DNA from: Macrostomum hystrix
Lineage: Eukaryota > Platyhelminthes > Macrostomidae
DNA: 64,000 nucleotides
Direction: 5' to 3'
Assembly (NCBI GenBank): GCA_950097015.1
Contig: CATNEN010000001.1
Coordinates: 19,906,501-19,970,500 of the forward strand
The position numbers and the translations under genes are program-made. Below are positions 42,404 to 52,944 of the stretch, piece by piece. Under the pieces are notes generated by a model. It made no database searches, was not told where the DNA came from, and was given only the letters and a program-made list of their open reading frames with translations. Each line of letters opens with the position of its first letter. Position 1 is the stretch's first letter.

Positions 42404-43042
42404 TTACGGGCAATCGATCATTTCAACTTCGTCAGTTCGTTGTCTCATGAATCGTATCCTCGCCTCCTCTAGACGGGCTTGTCTGGCAGCCTCCGACTCG
42501 TTCGCTCGCCGGTCAGCAGCACGTTGCTTATCCTCATCCAGACGGGCTTGTCTGGCAGCCTCCGACTCGTTCGCTCGCCGGTCCGCAGCACGTTGCATTT
42601 CCTCATCTAGACGGGCCTGTCGGGCAGCCTCCGACTCGTTCGCTCGACGGTCAGCGGCACGCTGCAAATCCTCCTCTTGACGGGCCTGTCGGGCAGCCTC
42701 CGACTCGTTCGCTCGACGGTCAGCGGCACGCTGCAAATCCTCCTCTTGACGGGCCTGTCGGGCAGCCTCCGACTCGTTCGCTCGACGGTCAGCGGCACGC
42801 TGCAAATCCTCCTCTTGACGAGCCTGTCGGGCAGCCTCCGACTCGATCGCTCGACGGTCAGCAGTGCGTTTCCTTTCCTCCTCCAGTCGTGCTTGTCGGG
42901 CAACACAAGATTCGGCCTCCCGGTTTTTCCGCATTGATTGACGCTGGGCTTCCATGCGCTCTTCCTCCTGCTGCTGGCTCTCATTTCTGCGACGCTGCTT
43001 CGCTTCGCGACTCTTCTGTGCTGTGCTCTTCCGCTTTGCCAT
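42404..43042 (-). CDS. Arg/Glu/Ala-rich 23-residue-repeat protein, Helitron N-terminus-like
   Basis: 212 aa from a Kozak-type ATG (taccATGG on the minus strand). It starts MAKRKSTAQKSREAKQRRRN and then has about six to seven copies of a 23-residue repeat around QRAADRRANESEAARQAR (69-bp DNA unit). Such charged helical repeats are common at the N terminus of Helitron Rep/helicase proteins in invertebrates. It ends with a stop at 42404 rather than continuing into a helicase. TATA-like tatataa at about 43166-43172 lies upstream. It is likely the surviving 5' part of the Helitron whose helicase relic is at 41046, but coiled-coil repeat proteins of other origin look similar. Confidence 0.45.
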   Translation of the reverse strand: MAKRKSTAQKSREAKQRRRNESQQQEEERMEAQRQSMRKNREAESCVARQARLEEERKRTADRRAIESEAARQARQEEDLQRAADRRANESEAARQARQEEDLQRAADRRANESEAARQARQEEDLQRAADRRANESEAARQARLDEEMQRAADRRANESEAARQARLDEDKQRAADRRANESEAARQARLEEARIRFMRQRTDEVEMIDCP

Positions 43043-43165
43043 GGTATAAATAATTGAAGTAAATTGAAAAAATGAAAACTAAACTGATGAAATGTGAGTG
43101 GAATGTGGGAGTGATTGAAGTGAGAGAGAGAGAGTTGGCAGTATTTGGTAGAAGAGAGTGCCTAT

Positions 43166-43172
43166 TATATAA
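43166..43172 (-). promoter_or_regulatory. TATA-like box upstream of the repeat ORF
   Basis: Minus-strand gttatataatagg, about 125 bp before the ATG at 43042. Confidence 0.35.
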
Positions 43173-43436
43173 CCCGCTGGTTAAGCCATGTACATTTAGA
43201 AGTGTACATTTCGAGGCTTTAGCGCACGCATTGCACATTATGTAAAGTAGGTCAGCGGGCTACTGGAGAAAATTGGCCACCTCTCTACACTTCACACCTC
43301 TCCACACCTCCTCGTCCAGGGGCTAAGAAATCCAACCAGCCCTCCCTTCTCTGCACAAGATACAAAATCAGTCAGCTCATCATCAAAAGTCATCATCATC
43401 ACCCACAGACATCTTCCAACATCACCCGCATACACA

Positions 43437-43590
43437 ATGCAAAATCACCCACCGACACACTGCAACATCAACCACAGACATCTAGCAACATCACCCACAT
43501 ACACCTTGCAATATCACTCACAGACACCTTGCAACGTCACCCACAGACTCACTGCACATCAACCACAGACATCACAGACAACCAGCCAAC
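43437..43590 (+). repeat. Short minisatellite (cacccacagacat-type)
   Basis: Five to six imperfect units around acatcacccacagacacctt. Frames through it are not coding. Confidence 0.75.
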
Positions 43591-44620
43591 ATTTGATTAG
43601 TCAAAACCAACTTCGAATAGTCAAAACACACTTCGAATAGTCAAAACCAACTTTGAATGCTCCGAAACACTCTTCGAATAGTCAAAACCAGCATTGAATT
43701 GTCAAAACCAACATTGAATTGTCAAAACCAACATTGAATTGTCCAAGCCAACTTCGAATGTTTAGAAACACTCTTAGAATGGTCAAAACACTCTTCGAAT
43801 GGTCAAAACACTATTCGAATAGTCAATACCATATTCGAACAGTCAAAAACCATATTCGAATAGTCAAAACCAACTTTGAATGCTCCGAAACACTCTTCGA
43901 ATAGTCAAAACCAGCATTGAATAGTCAAAACCATCTTCGAACAGTCAAAAACCACATTCGAATAGTCAAAACCAGCATTGAATAGTCAAAACCAACATTG
44001 AATTGTCAAAACCAACATTGAAATGTCAAAACCAACATTGAATTGTCAAAACCAACATTGAATTGTCAAAACCAACATTGAATTGTCAAAACCAACATTG
44101 AATTGTCAAAGCCAACTTTGAATGTTTAGAAACACTCTTCGAATGGTCAAAACACTCTTCGAATGGTCAAAACACTCTTCGAATGGTCAAAACACTCTTC
44201 TAATGGTCAAAACACTCTTCGAATGGTCAAAACACTCTTCGAATGGTCAAAACACTCTTCGAATGGTCAAAACACTCTTCGAATGGTCAAAACACTCTTC
44301 GAATGGTCAAAACACTCTTCGAATGGTCAAAACACTCTTCGAATGGTCAAAACACTCTTCGAATGGTCAAAACACTCTTCGAACAGTCAAAAACCATATT
44401 CGAATAGTCAAAACCAACTTCGAATGCTCCGAAGCACTCTTCGAATAGTCAAAACCAACTTCGAATATTCAAAACCAACTTCGAGTGCTTCGAAACACTC
44501 TTCGAATAGTCAAAACCATCTTCGTATAGTGAAAACTAACTTTGAATGCTTCGAAACACTCTTCGAATAGTCAAAGCCAACTTCGAATTGTCAAAATCGT
44601 CAATACTTAGGGCACTGGAA
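43590..44620 (+). repeat. 20-bp minisatellite array
   Basis: Units of about 20 bp around cactcttcgaatggtcaaaa and tagtcaaaaccaacattgaa. The 44130-44380 section is nearly perfect (about 12 copies). ORFs across it (repeated HSSNGQN/LFEWSK) are artefacts. Confidence 0.95.
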
Positions 44621-45519
44621 TTCAGACAAAGGCAACTCTTCAAAAAATGGCAGTTTAACAGAGAACAGTTGCTTCCAAAGTCTAAACATAATTTCAGCAA
44701 AAAAGAGCGATTCCAACCACACAGACACTCAAGTAGTAAGTAGCATCGCCACGAGAAGGTGGTTTATTGTCTGCCGCAATGCAGACTCGAGCCGCCAACC
44801 TTACGCCTAGTCTAAGCCTAACCCTAGTGCCTAAAAACGCGGCTGTTCCGCCTTTTGATTGATTTCAATGCACAAAAAACAACTATATATATTTCATCTC
44901 CCACTGCAGTGACAGCCGGCCCGTTGAGAGTGTACATTGAAATCAGTCAGCCAGGGGTACACTTGCCTTTGCACATTGCCAGTGAGCCAACAAACCCTCA
45001 TTCCTCTCTGCACTGCACACAAATCAGCCTAGCTGGAATGAAATACATGGGCCAGATAGGCCGGAATGCTGATGCAACCTCAATCAAGTTGGCCAAATTG
45101 GCAGTCAGGAAGCCTTTCCTTCAACTGACCACGGAAATTCCGTGGCAAAAAGCAGCTTTTCGCAAATTAAACAGCTTTAGAATTGTCAGAATTGTTAGCA
45201 AAATCTGCCACATCACCGCCGGAAAATTTGCAAACTAACAGTGCAAGTCCTGTCAAGATTGGTCTTGTGGTTCACTCTAAAACGTGAACTTCACAAACAG
45301 ACAGACAGACAAACAGACAAAGTCAACTTTAGTTATATGACTCAGTCTCGCTGTTGGTTGTGTACATTTATTTCCAATTTGTCTCCAGAGTGCAGGCTTC
45401 AAATTCAATCAGCTAGGGGTTGCTGCGCAATTTGACGATGCAATTCTAATTCAGGCGCAGTGAGTAAAATTCTCAGTAGGCCAAGATAGTTTGACCTTTG
45501 AAAAAATAGGTCAAAAATC
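44621..45519. other. Non-coding, possible transposon edge
   Basis: Nothing coding is convincing. A cacaaacagacagacagaca run at about 45290-45320 is of the kind seen near ends of several transposon types. Confidence 0.4.
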
Positions 45520-45708
45520 ATGTTTTTCGAATATTTAATCCCCTTAGCAATAAAGTTAAGCTTAATAATAATACGTTAGTTAAGCTAAATCATTATTTTC
45601 CCAATATTTGGCATCTTTTGGTGAAGAAATGGTGAAAATCGGTTGAGCCGTTCGGGAGAAAATCAATTACAAGCAAGTAACCAGCCATTTCATTTTTAGT
45701 ATATAAGA
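45520..45708 (-). mobile_element. Helitron-like 5' end fragment, inverted copy
   Basis: On the minus strand it starts A|TCTTATATACTAAAAATG at 45708 and is about 190 bp similar to 10292-10480. It has inserted directly next to the hairpin of an inverted satellite-Helitron 3' end. Confidence 0.6.
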
Positions 45709-45902
45709 TTTGCCCCCCTTCGGGGAGCCGAAATCTTTTAAATTTGTCTAGTATATACTTCTTGGGAGCTGTATTTTCAGCTTTTTTAAAGATACAATGA
45801 TCCCGCAGTTGAAAATGATCCCCTAGTTGGCAATGATCCCCCATTTGAAGATGAGTCCTCATTGATGATGATCACCCAGTTGACAATGATCCCCCAGTTA
45901 AC
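45709..45902 (-). mobile_element. Inverted remnant of the satellite Helitron 3' end
   Basis: On the minus strand: a few 18-bp units, then the tail with gctgaaaatacagctccc and the hairpin GCTCCCCGAAGGGGGGC, truncated before CTAG where the 5'-end fragment begins. Confidence 0.75.
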
Positions 45903-45915
45903 AAATGAGAGAGCT

Positions 45916-46641
45916 TGTATCATGGCTAAACCAGAGTCTGAATCATGGCTAACCCAGAGTTTGAATCATGGCAAAACCAGAGTTTGAATCATGGCTAAAC
46001 CAGAGTTTGAATCATGGCTAAACCAGAGTCTGAATTATGGCTAAACCAGCGTTTGAATTGTGGCAAAAAAGAGTTTAAATCATGGCTAAACCAGAGTCTG
46101 CATCATAGCCAACCAGAGTTTGAATCATGGCAAATTTTTTTTGTCATTGAATTGAAATCTCGACATTTTCAGTTTGTTATATCATAACGTCAGTGATATA
46201 TATTTGTATGATAAATATTTTGCTTAATATTCATTAAAATGTTGTTCTTCTCAATTTTCTACAAAAGAAGTTAATATAAAAATTCAACTGGGCAACATTG
46301 TCAACTGGGCATCATCCTCAATGGGGAGTTATCATCAAATGGGGGATCATTGTCAACTGGGGTATCATTGTCAACTGGGGGATCATTGTCAACTGGGGGA
46401 TCATCATTAACTGGGGGATCATTGTCAACTTGGGGAACATTGTCAACTGGGGATCATTGTCAACTGGAGGATTATTGTCAACTGAAGGAACATGTTAACT
46501 GGGGATCATCATCAATGGGGAGTCATCATCAACTGGGGGATCAATGTAGAATTAAAAAGCTGTAAATTCAGCTGCTTAAAAGTATATAATAGACGAATTA
46601 AAAATATTTTTGCTCCCCGAAGGGGGGGCAAAACTTGCTAG
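45916..46641 (+). mobile_element. Non-autonomous Helitron-like element, copy 3 (short form)
   Basis: About 9 units of the 23-bp satellite (45917-46130), the AT spacer, about 14 units of the 18-bp minisatellite (46291-46545), then the tail with hairpin (46612-46629) and CTAG|T (46638-46641). The left end may be A|TC at 45916, as the satellite starts directly there. At 0.73 kb it shows the element without satellite expansion. Confidence 0.75.
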
Positions 46642-46705
46642 TAATGCACTAAAAGTTTCATCCGTGAATGAGCAAACTGGCAATAAGGAAATTCTGCAAC
46701 TTACA

Positions 46706-47335
46706 ATTGTTGTACCTGTGGTAGCGTGGCACACACAAATGGTGAAAATAACCAAGACAGAAACTAGATTCAGAGAGGAAAGTATGCGGCCTCAACACTG
46801 GTGCTTCGTCGCAGTGGAAGCAACCCGGTAGTCAGGCTCCGATTGCTAAGTAATATCGTGCTTTCCTTGTTCGGACTACGTCCTGTTAGCTCCTGTGGAC
46901 CTTACACTCAAACGGGCTATACACAATGCTTCTAAATGCTATGTTTAGCCTAGTTTGGCAATAAATTGAGAAAGTCCCAAGAGGCAAACGGCATGAAGAA
47001 CTCGAGACTGAAAGGTGCTAGCAAAGTAAAGAAGTTGTGCTACCATAATGCTAACACAACCCAGCGTATTCGTCAGACTGTGCTCTACTTATAGTAGGAG
47101 CATTCGAGCGATATTCTGCCAGTCTTCTTCCGAACCGAAGCGATTGCACCATGGCGTGCAATGTGACTCAGTGCGCAGACAGAGCTGGAACGAGAGAGAA
47201 AGAGGAGGGGGTGGCGAGCGGAGGTGAATGTGCACGGGAAACACAAGCTACCTACACCCCAGCCCTCCCACAGACCTAGAACAGCCTGACTCACGGATTG
47301 TCTGGAGGCTGCTCAGCAGTCTACAGCACATCACA
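46706..47335 (+). repeat. Dispersed repeat family R1, copy 2
   Basis: Full-length relative of 16186-16838, beginning ttgtacctgtggtagcgtgg and ending ctcagcagtctacagcacat. It sits 65 bp after the Helitron end. Confidence 0.8.
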
Positions 47336-47449
47336 ATACATAGATATAGATCGATTAAAGTCAGGAAAAAGCAAATGATGTTGGTAATTTTACATTTGGA
47401 GCTGAAATTGTGAATTGTTCAATATAAAATTGGCTGCAAAATTATTGTT

Positions 47450-48170
47450 GACGGAGATGCGGGTCAAACCTTCGTGAGTACTCATCAATTACTTGGTTGT
47501 AGTTAAGTGGGACGTCTTTATGAACAGCCAGCTAGGTGATTCCATTCAGGCCACGGTCACCCATGGTCGATCGGTTGTGTCTTTAGAAGACGCAGGGTAC
47601 CGAATGACCTTTCAGCAGTGCATGTCGTCACTGGAGTTGTAAGGAAGTTCGTCAGCAGCTTGCAGATGTTTGGCTACAAGCTCCCATTACACCGCTAGGT
47701 TGTATCTGAGATGCTTATGGCATTTTGTTCAGCTTGAGGCAAGTCATAGCAGAATGCTTGCCAACGTTCAAATTCTGTCTGGCAGGTACGTCAAGAAATA
47801 CGCCATACTCCTCAAGCGTTTCTGCTGCCATATCGGTAACTTTAGTAGAGTCAATGTCTGTACAATTGACAGACAGCAGCTTCGACATTCGCATGGCAAC
47901 CTTGGCAGGCTTTGAAAAGCGCTCACCAAGCTCATTGATGATAGGATCAAGAGCTGGATACCAGACATTTAGCTTGAATGTATCAGAAGCTTGAGCATTG
48001 CTACGATGTTGGCTGCGATTTGATGCCAATAGACGGTACTTTTATGGAATTGGTTGATCTCCATGGTGCTTTCTGTGGAGCTTCTCTGTCGTGGTAAATA
48101 CTCTCTTGAACTTGACATCGCTATCATCACTGTGCCAAGCCTTTAAGAGGCGCAAAACGCGATTAGACTT
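47450..48170 (-). pseudogene. hAT-family transposase fragment, frameshifted
   Basis: One open stretch (47715-48029) has FKLNVWYPALDPIINELGER, typical of the hAT transposase region before the dimerisation domain. Further along the minus strand, in other frames, come TAERSFGTLRLLKT (47550-47620) and then DVPLNYNQVIDEY (about 47480-47520), the hallmark C-terminal dimerisation blocks of hAT transposases of the zinc-finger MYM/TTF type. Several frameshifts and stops separate the blocks, and the catalytic N-terminal part is missing. A decayed relic. Confidence 0.75.
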
Positions 48171-48242
48171 CTAACAGGCAGCAACGCGATAAATGGCCTT
48201 TCCTTGAAATTTCGATTTTGAATTTATAAATAACGCAGGTTT

Positions 48243-48662
48243 TTAAAATGGCTGCACTCGGTTTGGACACGACTGGATGCCAGTTGGAGTTACCCTGGAT
48301 TGTTTCTCCAGAGTAAGTATAAGGCGGGCCGTACAAAATATTTTTCGAGGTTCAGCACGGCCGTTGGTGTGATGGCGTGAAGCGAGAGGCAGGATGTCAG
48401 TTGTGAGAGTGGTGAGTAGATCGTTGGCGATGTCTTTCAAAGGCGTGAGGATAATAGGCGATAGGACATGAGTTTCCGATGAGGAGCTTTGAGAAGAAAC
48501 CTTTGGTTGAGATGAGAGGATGATCTGGAGGAGGCTTGAGTTTGCGAACGTGGCTTTAGTGTTCGCATTGGCCGATTGTCGCTGTCGCTTGTCCTTTTGG
48601 TGTTGGTTCTGGTATTGGGTCTGCTGCTGCTGTTTTTGCGCGTTCCTATTTTTTTGCTGCAT
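48243..48662 (-). CDS. Uncharacterised Gln-rich ORF
   Basis: 139 aa from ATG at 48662. Gln/Asn-rich start (QQQQTQYQNQHQKDKRQRQ), then Ser-rich and Leu/Thr-rich sequence (DIANDLLTTLTTDILPLASR). No family recognised. It lies just upstream, on the same strand, of the hAT relic and might be part of that element. Weakly supported. Confidence 0.25.
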   Translation of the reverse strand: MQQKNRNAQKQQQQTQYQNQHQKDKRQRQSANANTKATFANSSLLQIILSSQPKVSSQSSSSETHVLSPIILTPLKDIANDLLTTLTTDILPLASRHHTNGRAEPRKIFCTARLILTLEKQSRVTPTGIQSCPNRVQPF

Positions 48663-48950
48663 GTCTATATATTCTATTCTATTTTATTGGTTATAAATAA
48701 AAATATAACGGTATAAAACTGGATATACTACTTAAAACTAAAAAATGCAAGACATTTTCCTTAAAACTTAATATTTGCTAATTGCTAAATGCTGGAGCGT
48801 CGATACAGCAGGTAGTGAAGAAAGATGCGAGGATACGGTGAATAAAGAATTGGTACTATAGTAAGAAATAGAGAAAAAAGAGAGGGGTCCAATTGCAGGC
48901 GATATGATTAGCTTACGCCGTGGAAGTACGCGTGGGAAAGCGTAGTCCAC
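48663..48950. other. Non-coding, nothing recognised
   Basis: AT-rich stretch without repeat or supported ORF. Confidence 0.4.
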
Positions 48951-48954
48951 AGAC

Positions 48955-49135
48955 AGGGGGCAAGTGGCGCGGACAGAGAGCAAGGGGCACAGCAAGGGGT
49001 GCGGCAAGGCGCAGGGGCAAGGGCCACAGCAAGGGGCGCGCAGCAGAGCGCAGGGGCAGGGTCAAGGGGCGCAGCAAGGCGCAGGGGCAGGGGGGCAAGG
49101 GGCGCGGCAAGGCGCAGGGAGAGAGGGCTCCTCAA
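48955..49135 (+). repeat. GC-rich purine minisatellite
   Basis: Imperfect units around gcaaggggcgcggcaaggcg and caggggcaggg. Overlapping ORFs on both strands are composition artefacts. Confidence 0.75.
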
Positions 49136-49264
49136 ATGAGGAGAGAAAACAACCTCCTGATAGGAGGAGAGGGGAAACTAACCTAAGCCTAGGCCCTAAG
49201 GGAGGGTTACTCTCAAGAGTAGAAGATAGCTCGACAAGCACCTAAAACCGTACTAGAGAATGTA

Positions 49265-50213
49265 CACCATTTTACCCTCAATTTTGAACAACAGTAACTT
49301 CTATAGTAACAAACTCCACATCAATTTCGACAGTGTATCGCTTTGAGGGAAAAAAAATACATTCTATTTTGACAGCGTCAACTTCAATTTTGACAAAGTC
49401 TCATTCAATTTTGGCAAATCAGATTTTTAACCCCTGCTGTGCAAAATCTTGAAAAAAATCATGGCACGTGAGCAATGACCAGGTATTATGACATATGTGA
49501 GAATTCAGAAAGTTCTTTACATGTTTCTTTAGTTTAAAATGACCTATCCAGTCTGATTCTTTTTTCTGTTAGTTCAATGCAACAAGCTTAAGTCTGCCTA
49601 TCCCGATATCTTAAAAATCCTTTTTAAATTTAACAATCGCCGCTTCGAAAGTGACACTCTATGGTAAATTCTACGGAATCTCTGCTTCAATTTTGTCAAC
49701 TCCACTTCAGTATAGTTATATTTTTCTCCGTCACTTCAGTTCAGTCAAGCACCCCACTCGCTTCCACTGCGTCTGCTTTCCATACTCCATAATTTACAAA
49801 ACTTTAAATGATCGACGGGGACGTGGATTCAATGCTGGAAGTAGGGACTGAGGAAACCAACGAAACAATCGACGAACAACAGCAGCCAGCGGGATGCAGC
49901 CGGATTTCTGTTCGGGACAGACAGCGTCTCATTACAGCCCATCAGAACGGAGAGGACTTCGTACGCCTTGCGATACAATTGGGGATAAAGAGGACTACTG
50001 CATACGCCATTGTTCGATCCGGCAGGCAGGGGTTTGCACAGCAGGAGTTAAAAATCTGATTTGTCAAAATTGAATGAGACTTTGTCAAAATTGATGTTGA
50101 CGCTGTCAAAATAGAATGTAGTTTTTTTCCCTTAAAGCGATACACTGTCGAAATTGATGTGGAGTTTGTTACTATAGAAGTTACTGTTGTTCAAAATTGA
50201 GGGTAAAATGGTG
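49265..50213 (+). mobile_element. Internally deleted DNA transposon with about 165-bp inverted repeats
   Basis: Left arm 49265-49430 and right arm 50048-50213 are inverted copies, starting caccattttaccctcaattt at the left and ending with its complement at the right, with few mismatches. The arms contain repeated tcaattttgacaaag motifs. The interior keeps only a short HTH ORF (49808-50059). Flanking sequence ctagag/ctctag is similar on both sides, so the target duplication is unclear. Confidence 0.8.
49808..50059 (+). pseudogene. Tc1/IS630-like transposase N-terminal HTH, truncated
   Basis: 83 aa. The segment ISVRDRQRLITAHQNGEDF, then LAIQLGIKRTTAYAIVRSG, has the form of the helix-turn-helix that starts many Tc1/IS630-type transposases (about residues 36-75). 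The frame then runs into the right inverted repeat, where the stop lies, so the DDE catalytic domain was lost by internal deletion. Start chosen at the ATG of aaatgatcgacg. Confidence 0.55.
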
Positions 50214-50309
50214 CAGCTCTAGCTTGGAAACGGTACTATCTGGCTTTTTCTTGTCCCTCTGCACTTGGACGTGTGCCAACCAGAAAATGTGAGGAAGGTC
50301 GGGAGTTCG

Positions 50310-50660
50310 AAGCATGAAGAAAAACTATCCTATATGTGCAATCTAAAGTAGAGAAAGTCCACTGCCACAATGCTAACTCCATCCAGTGTTTCCGTCGGAC
50401 TGTGCTCTACTTATAGTAGGAGCATTTGAGCGATGTTCTGCCAGTCTTCTTCCGAACCGAAGCGATTGCACCATGGCGTGCAATATGAGTCAGTGCCCAG
50501 ACAGCTGGAACGAGAGAGAGAAAGATAGGGGGTGGTGAGCGGAGGTGAGTGTGCACGGGTAACCACAGACTTCCTATTCCCAAGCCCTCCTACAGCTCCA
50601 GGGCAGTGCTGACTCCACAGATTGCCTGGAGGCTGCTCAGCAGACTACAGCACATCATTC
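50310..50660 (+). repeat. Dispersed repeat family R1, copy 3 (right half)
   Basis: Matches the right half of the family: ctctacttatagtaggagca, agtcttcttccgaaccgaag and the acagcacatca end. Its left half is missing. Confidence 0.75.
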
Positions 50661-50899
50661 TTCTCCAGCTAAAGGATGACGGTCAACACCGGCTGGCCGT
50701 CAGCCGCACATAACAAAAACTCAGGTAAACACCTTATATTTCGCATCTTCTTTTTCTTCAATAAACCAATAACAAAACAAATCCATGATCTGGATATATA
50801 GTCACAGATACCTGTACGAAACAATTTGCTGGATAACAGAAACAGAAAAAGAAACAGAAACCAAGCACTACAACGAAAATAATCTACGGAACACCAGGA

Positions 50900-51603
50900 G
50901 TCTAACGGGATCACCCGGGCTCTTCAAAACCGCGCCATGCGCACCAGCGCCTCTGGATACCAGGCACACTCTACTAGCTCCACTATGGCCTGCCCATAGC
51001 GGGCCACCAGCTGGTGTGGTGTCCTGGCCGGGCCACCGACCATCTGTTCGGCTCAAGCCGCCGCCTCGTGGGCCATCTCTGCGTGGCCCTTTCCTCTTCT
51101 GCAAAGGCCTGTTGTACGGCGGCAGACCACCCATCGTCCACTTGGCCCCGAGCGGCACGTGCGAGAGATTTGGTCATCGCCTGGATGGCCGCCTCTCGCT
51201 CGGGAGCTCTAAAGCCCCATTTGGCGCGTCGTTGTCTGCGCCTGTAGGCGCCCCCTCTGCGTCGTCTCGGCCTCGCCGCTGCTCCCGCCTACTCGCCGGA
51301 CGAGGAGCTTGGCGGTGGGGGTAGCTCGAATATCGGTTGGGCCGCAGGGCCTTCCACCTCCAGAGGCTTCTCGTGGTCGGTCTCATCATCTGCAGGCATG
51401 CCCTCCTGCGTAGATAGGTCCTCATCGGGGTCAACCTGGCCCGGTGGGACATTTACTATACGCCCCTCTGTACGCCCCACTATGCGCCTTCCCACCAGGC
51501 ACCGGTGGGTGGGCGTATAGTGGGGCGTACAGCGGGGCGCTGGTGGCCCACCAGTGTGGGGCGCGAGTTGGGGTGGGTGGGGGGTAAATAAAATTCGGGG
51601 CAC
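50900..51603 (-). pseudogene. GC-rich degenerate ORF region, unknown
   Basis: On the minus strand a frame open from 51603 to 51289 (Pro-rich, with PDEDLSTQEGMPADDETDHE and then ELPPPPSSSSGE) stops, and another frame carries a plausible helical stretch (REAAIQAMTKSLARAARGQV, about 51230-51120). One decayed gene with a frameshift, or two exons, would explain this, but no family is recognised. Confidence 0.25.
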
Positions 51604-51664
51604 ATCCTCAAAATCTACTGTTAGTAGGATGTGTTGTATTTTTTGAGCGCAGTAATTAATCGAC

Positions 51665-52178
51665 CATTTTCAACTGGGGGATAATTGTCAACTGGGGGAT
51701 CATTGTCAACTGGGGGATTATTGTCAACTGGGGATCATGGTCAACTTGGGGATCATGGTCAACTGGGGGATCATCATCAACTGGGGGATCATGGTCAACT
51801 TGGGGATCATTGTCAACTGGGGGATCATTGTCAAGTGGGGGATCATCATCAACTGGGGGATCATCGAATAGGGGATCATTGTCAACTGGGGATCATCATC
51901 AATGGGTAGTCATCATCAAATGGAGGATCCTGGTCAACTGGGGGATCATGGTCAACTGGGGGATCATGGTCAACTGGGGGATGATTGTCAACTGGGGGAT
52001 TATTGTCAACTGGGGGACCATTGTCAACTGAGGGGTCATTGTCAACTGGGGGGTCATTGTCAACTGGGGGATCATTGTCAACTGAGAGATCATTGTCAAC
52101 TGGGGGATCTTTGTAGCTGTAAAAAAGCTGAAAATTATACAGCTGCTAAAAAGCATTTACTGGACAAGAATTAAAAAT
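51665..52178 (+). mobile_element. Satellite Helitron fragment (copy 4)
   Basis: About 25 units of the 18-bp minisatellite followed by the family tail (gtagctgtaaaaaagctg, cagctgctaaaaagca). The tail stops before the hairpin, where a different 20-bp repeat starts. There is no 23-bp satellite here. It lies upstream of the ETS exon, possibly in an intron. Confidence 0.75.
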
Positions 52179-52352
52179 AGGGTGAGAGGGAGATCAGTAG
52201 GTTGAGAGGGAGAGCAGTAGGGTGAGAGGGAGAGCAGTAGGGTCAGAGGGAGATCAGTAGGGTGAGAGGGAGAGCAGTAGGGTGAGAGGGAGAGCAGTAG
52301 GGTGAGAGGGAGATCAGTAGAGTGAGAGGGAGAGCAGTAGGGTGAGAGGAAG
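52178..52352 (+). repeat. 20-bp purine-rich minisatellite
   Basis: About nine tandem copies of agggtgagagggagagcagt with atcagt variants. Confidence 0.95.
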
Positions 52353-52586
52353 TGTGGTAGTTAGATGCAGTAGATTTCGCAGGAATCCGAGTTGAGTTGT
52401 ATTTACGAATGTTCCCAGGTGTACAGGGAAGTCAGTTATTTAAAGTTTTAATTAATTTTATAAATGCCATTAATGACATGATAAGTCAGAGAGATCAAAG
52501 AAAAGAATTTAAATTTTTAGTTTCGCATTAGTAGATTAGTATTTACCAACAATTAGCTATTAAAACTGAACATTGCCCAATCTCAG

Positions 52587-52891
52587 ACAGGAATTTTCGG
52601 CTGTGGGAGTTTCTGTACCACTTACTCGAAACTCCGTCTGTCGCTGACCTGTCGCCACCATGCTTGCGCTGGGAGAACAAGCTGGAGGGCATTTTCCAAA
52701 TTGTAAACCCAACTGGCCTAGCAGAGGCCTGGAGCAGTCACAAGCGGCGGGACATGAGCTTTGAAACGATGAAGCGAGCGCTGAGGCATTACTACGAGGA
52801 CAAGCTTATCACCAAGACCCACCCAAGAGACAAGCACTTTTACATATTTCACTTGGACCACGAGAAAGTAAAACTTTTTTTAGAAAAATGA
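52587..52891 (+). CDS. ETS-domain transcription factor, terminal exon
   Basis: The acceptor ccaatctcag at 52577-52586 opens a frame to TGA at 52889-52891. It encodes NFRLWEFLYHLLETPS, then LRWENKLEGIFQIVNPTGLA, EAWSSHKRRDMSFETMKRAL, RHYYEDKLITKT and DKHFYIFHLD: a whole ETS winged-helix domain, with the recognition-helix Arg residues of MKRALRHYYE retained. ETS factors bind GGAA sites in the nucleus. The domain lies at the very C terminus, as in ELF/ESE/PDEF-like members. The exon start is inferred from the splice site; upstream exons were not found in the window, perhaps because repeats (51.7-52.35 kb) occupy the intron. Some positions deviate from typical ETS domains, so a diverged paralogue is possible. 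Confidence 0.8.
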
Positions 52892-52944
52892 CTTAGACAA
52901 AATGACACCCAAATCAGAAATCCCATAATTTAATTAATACCTCA

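Noticed and set aside
44122-44570. ORFs with HSSNGQN and LFEWSK repeats
   Set aside because: Products of the 20-bp minisatellite.
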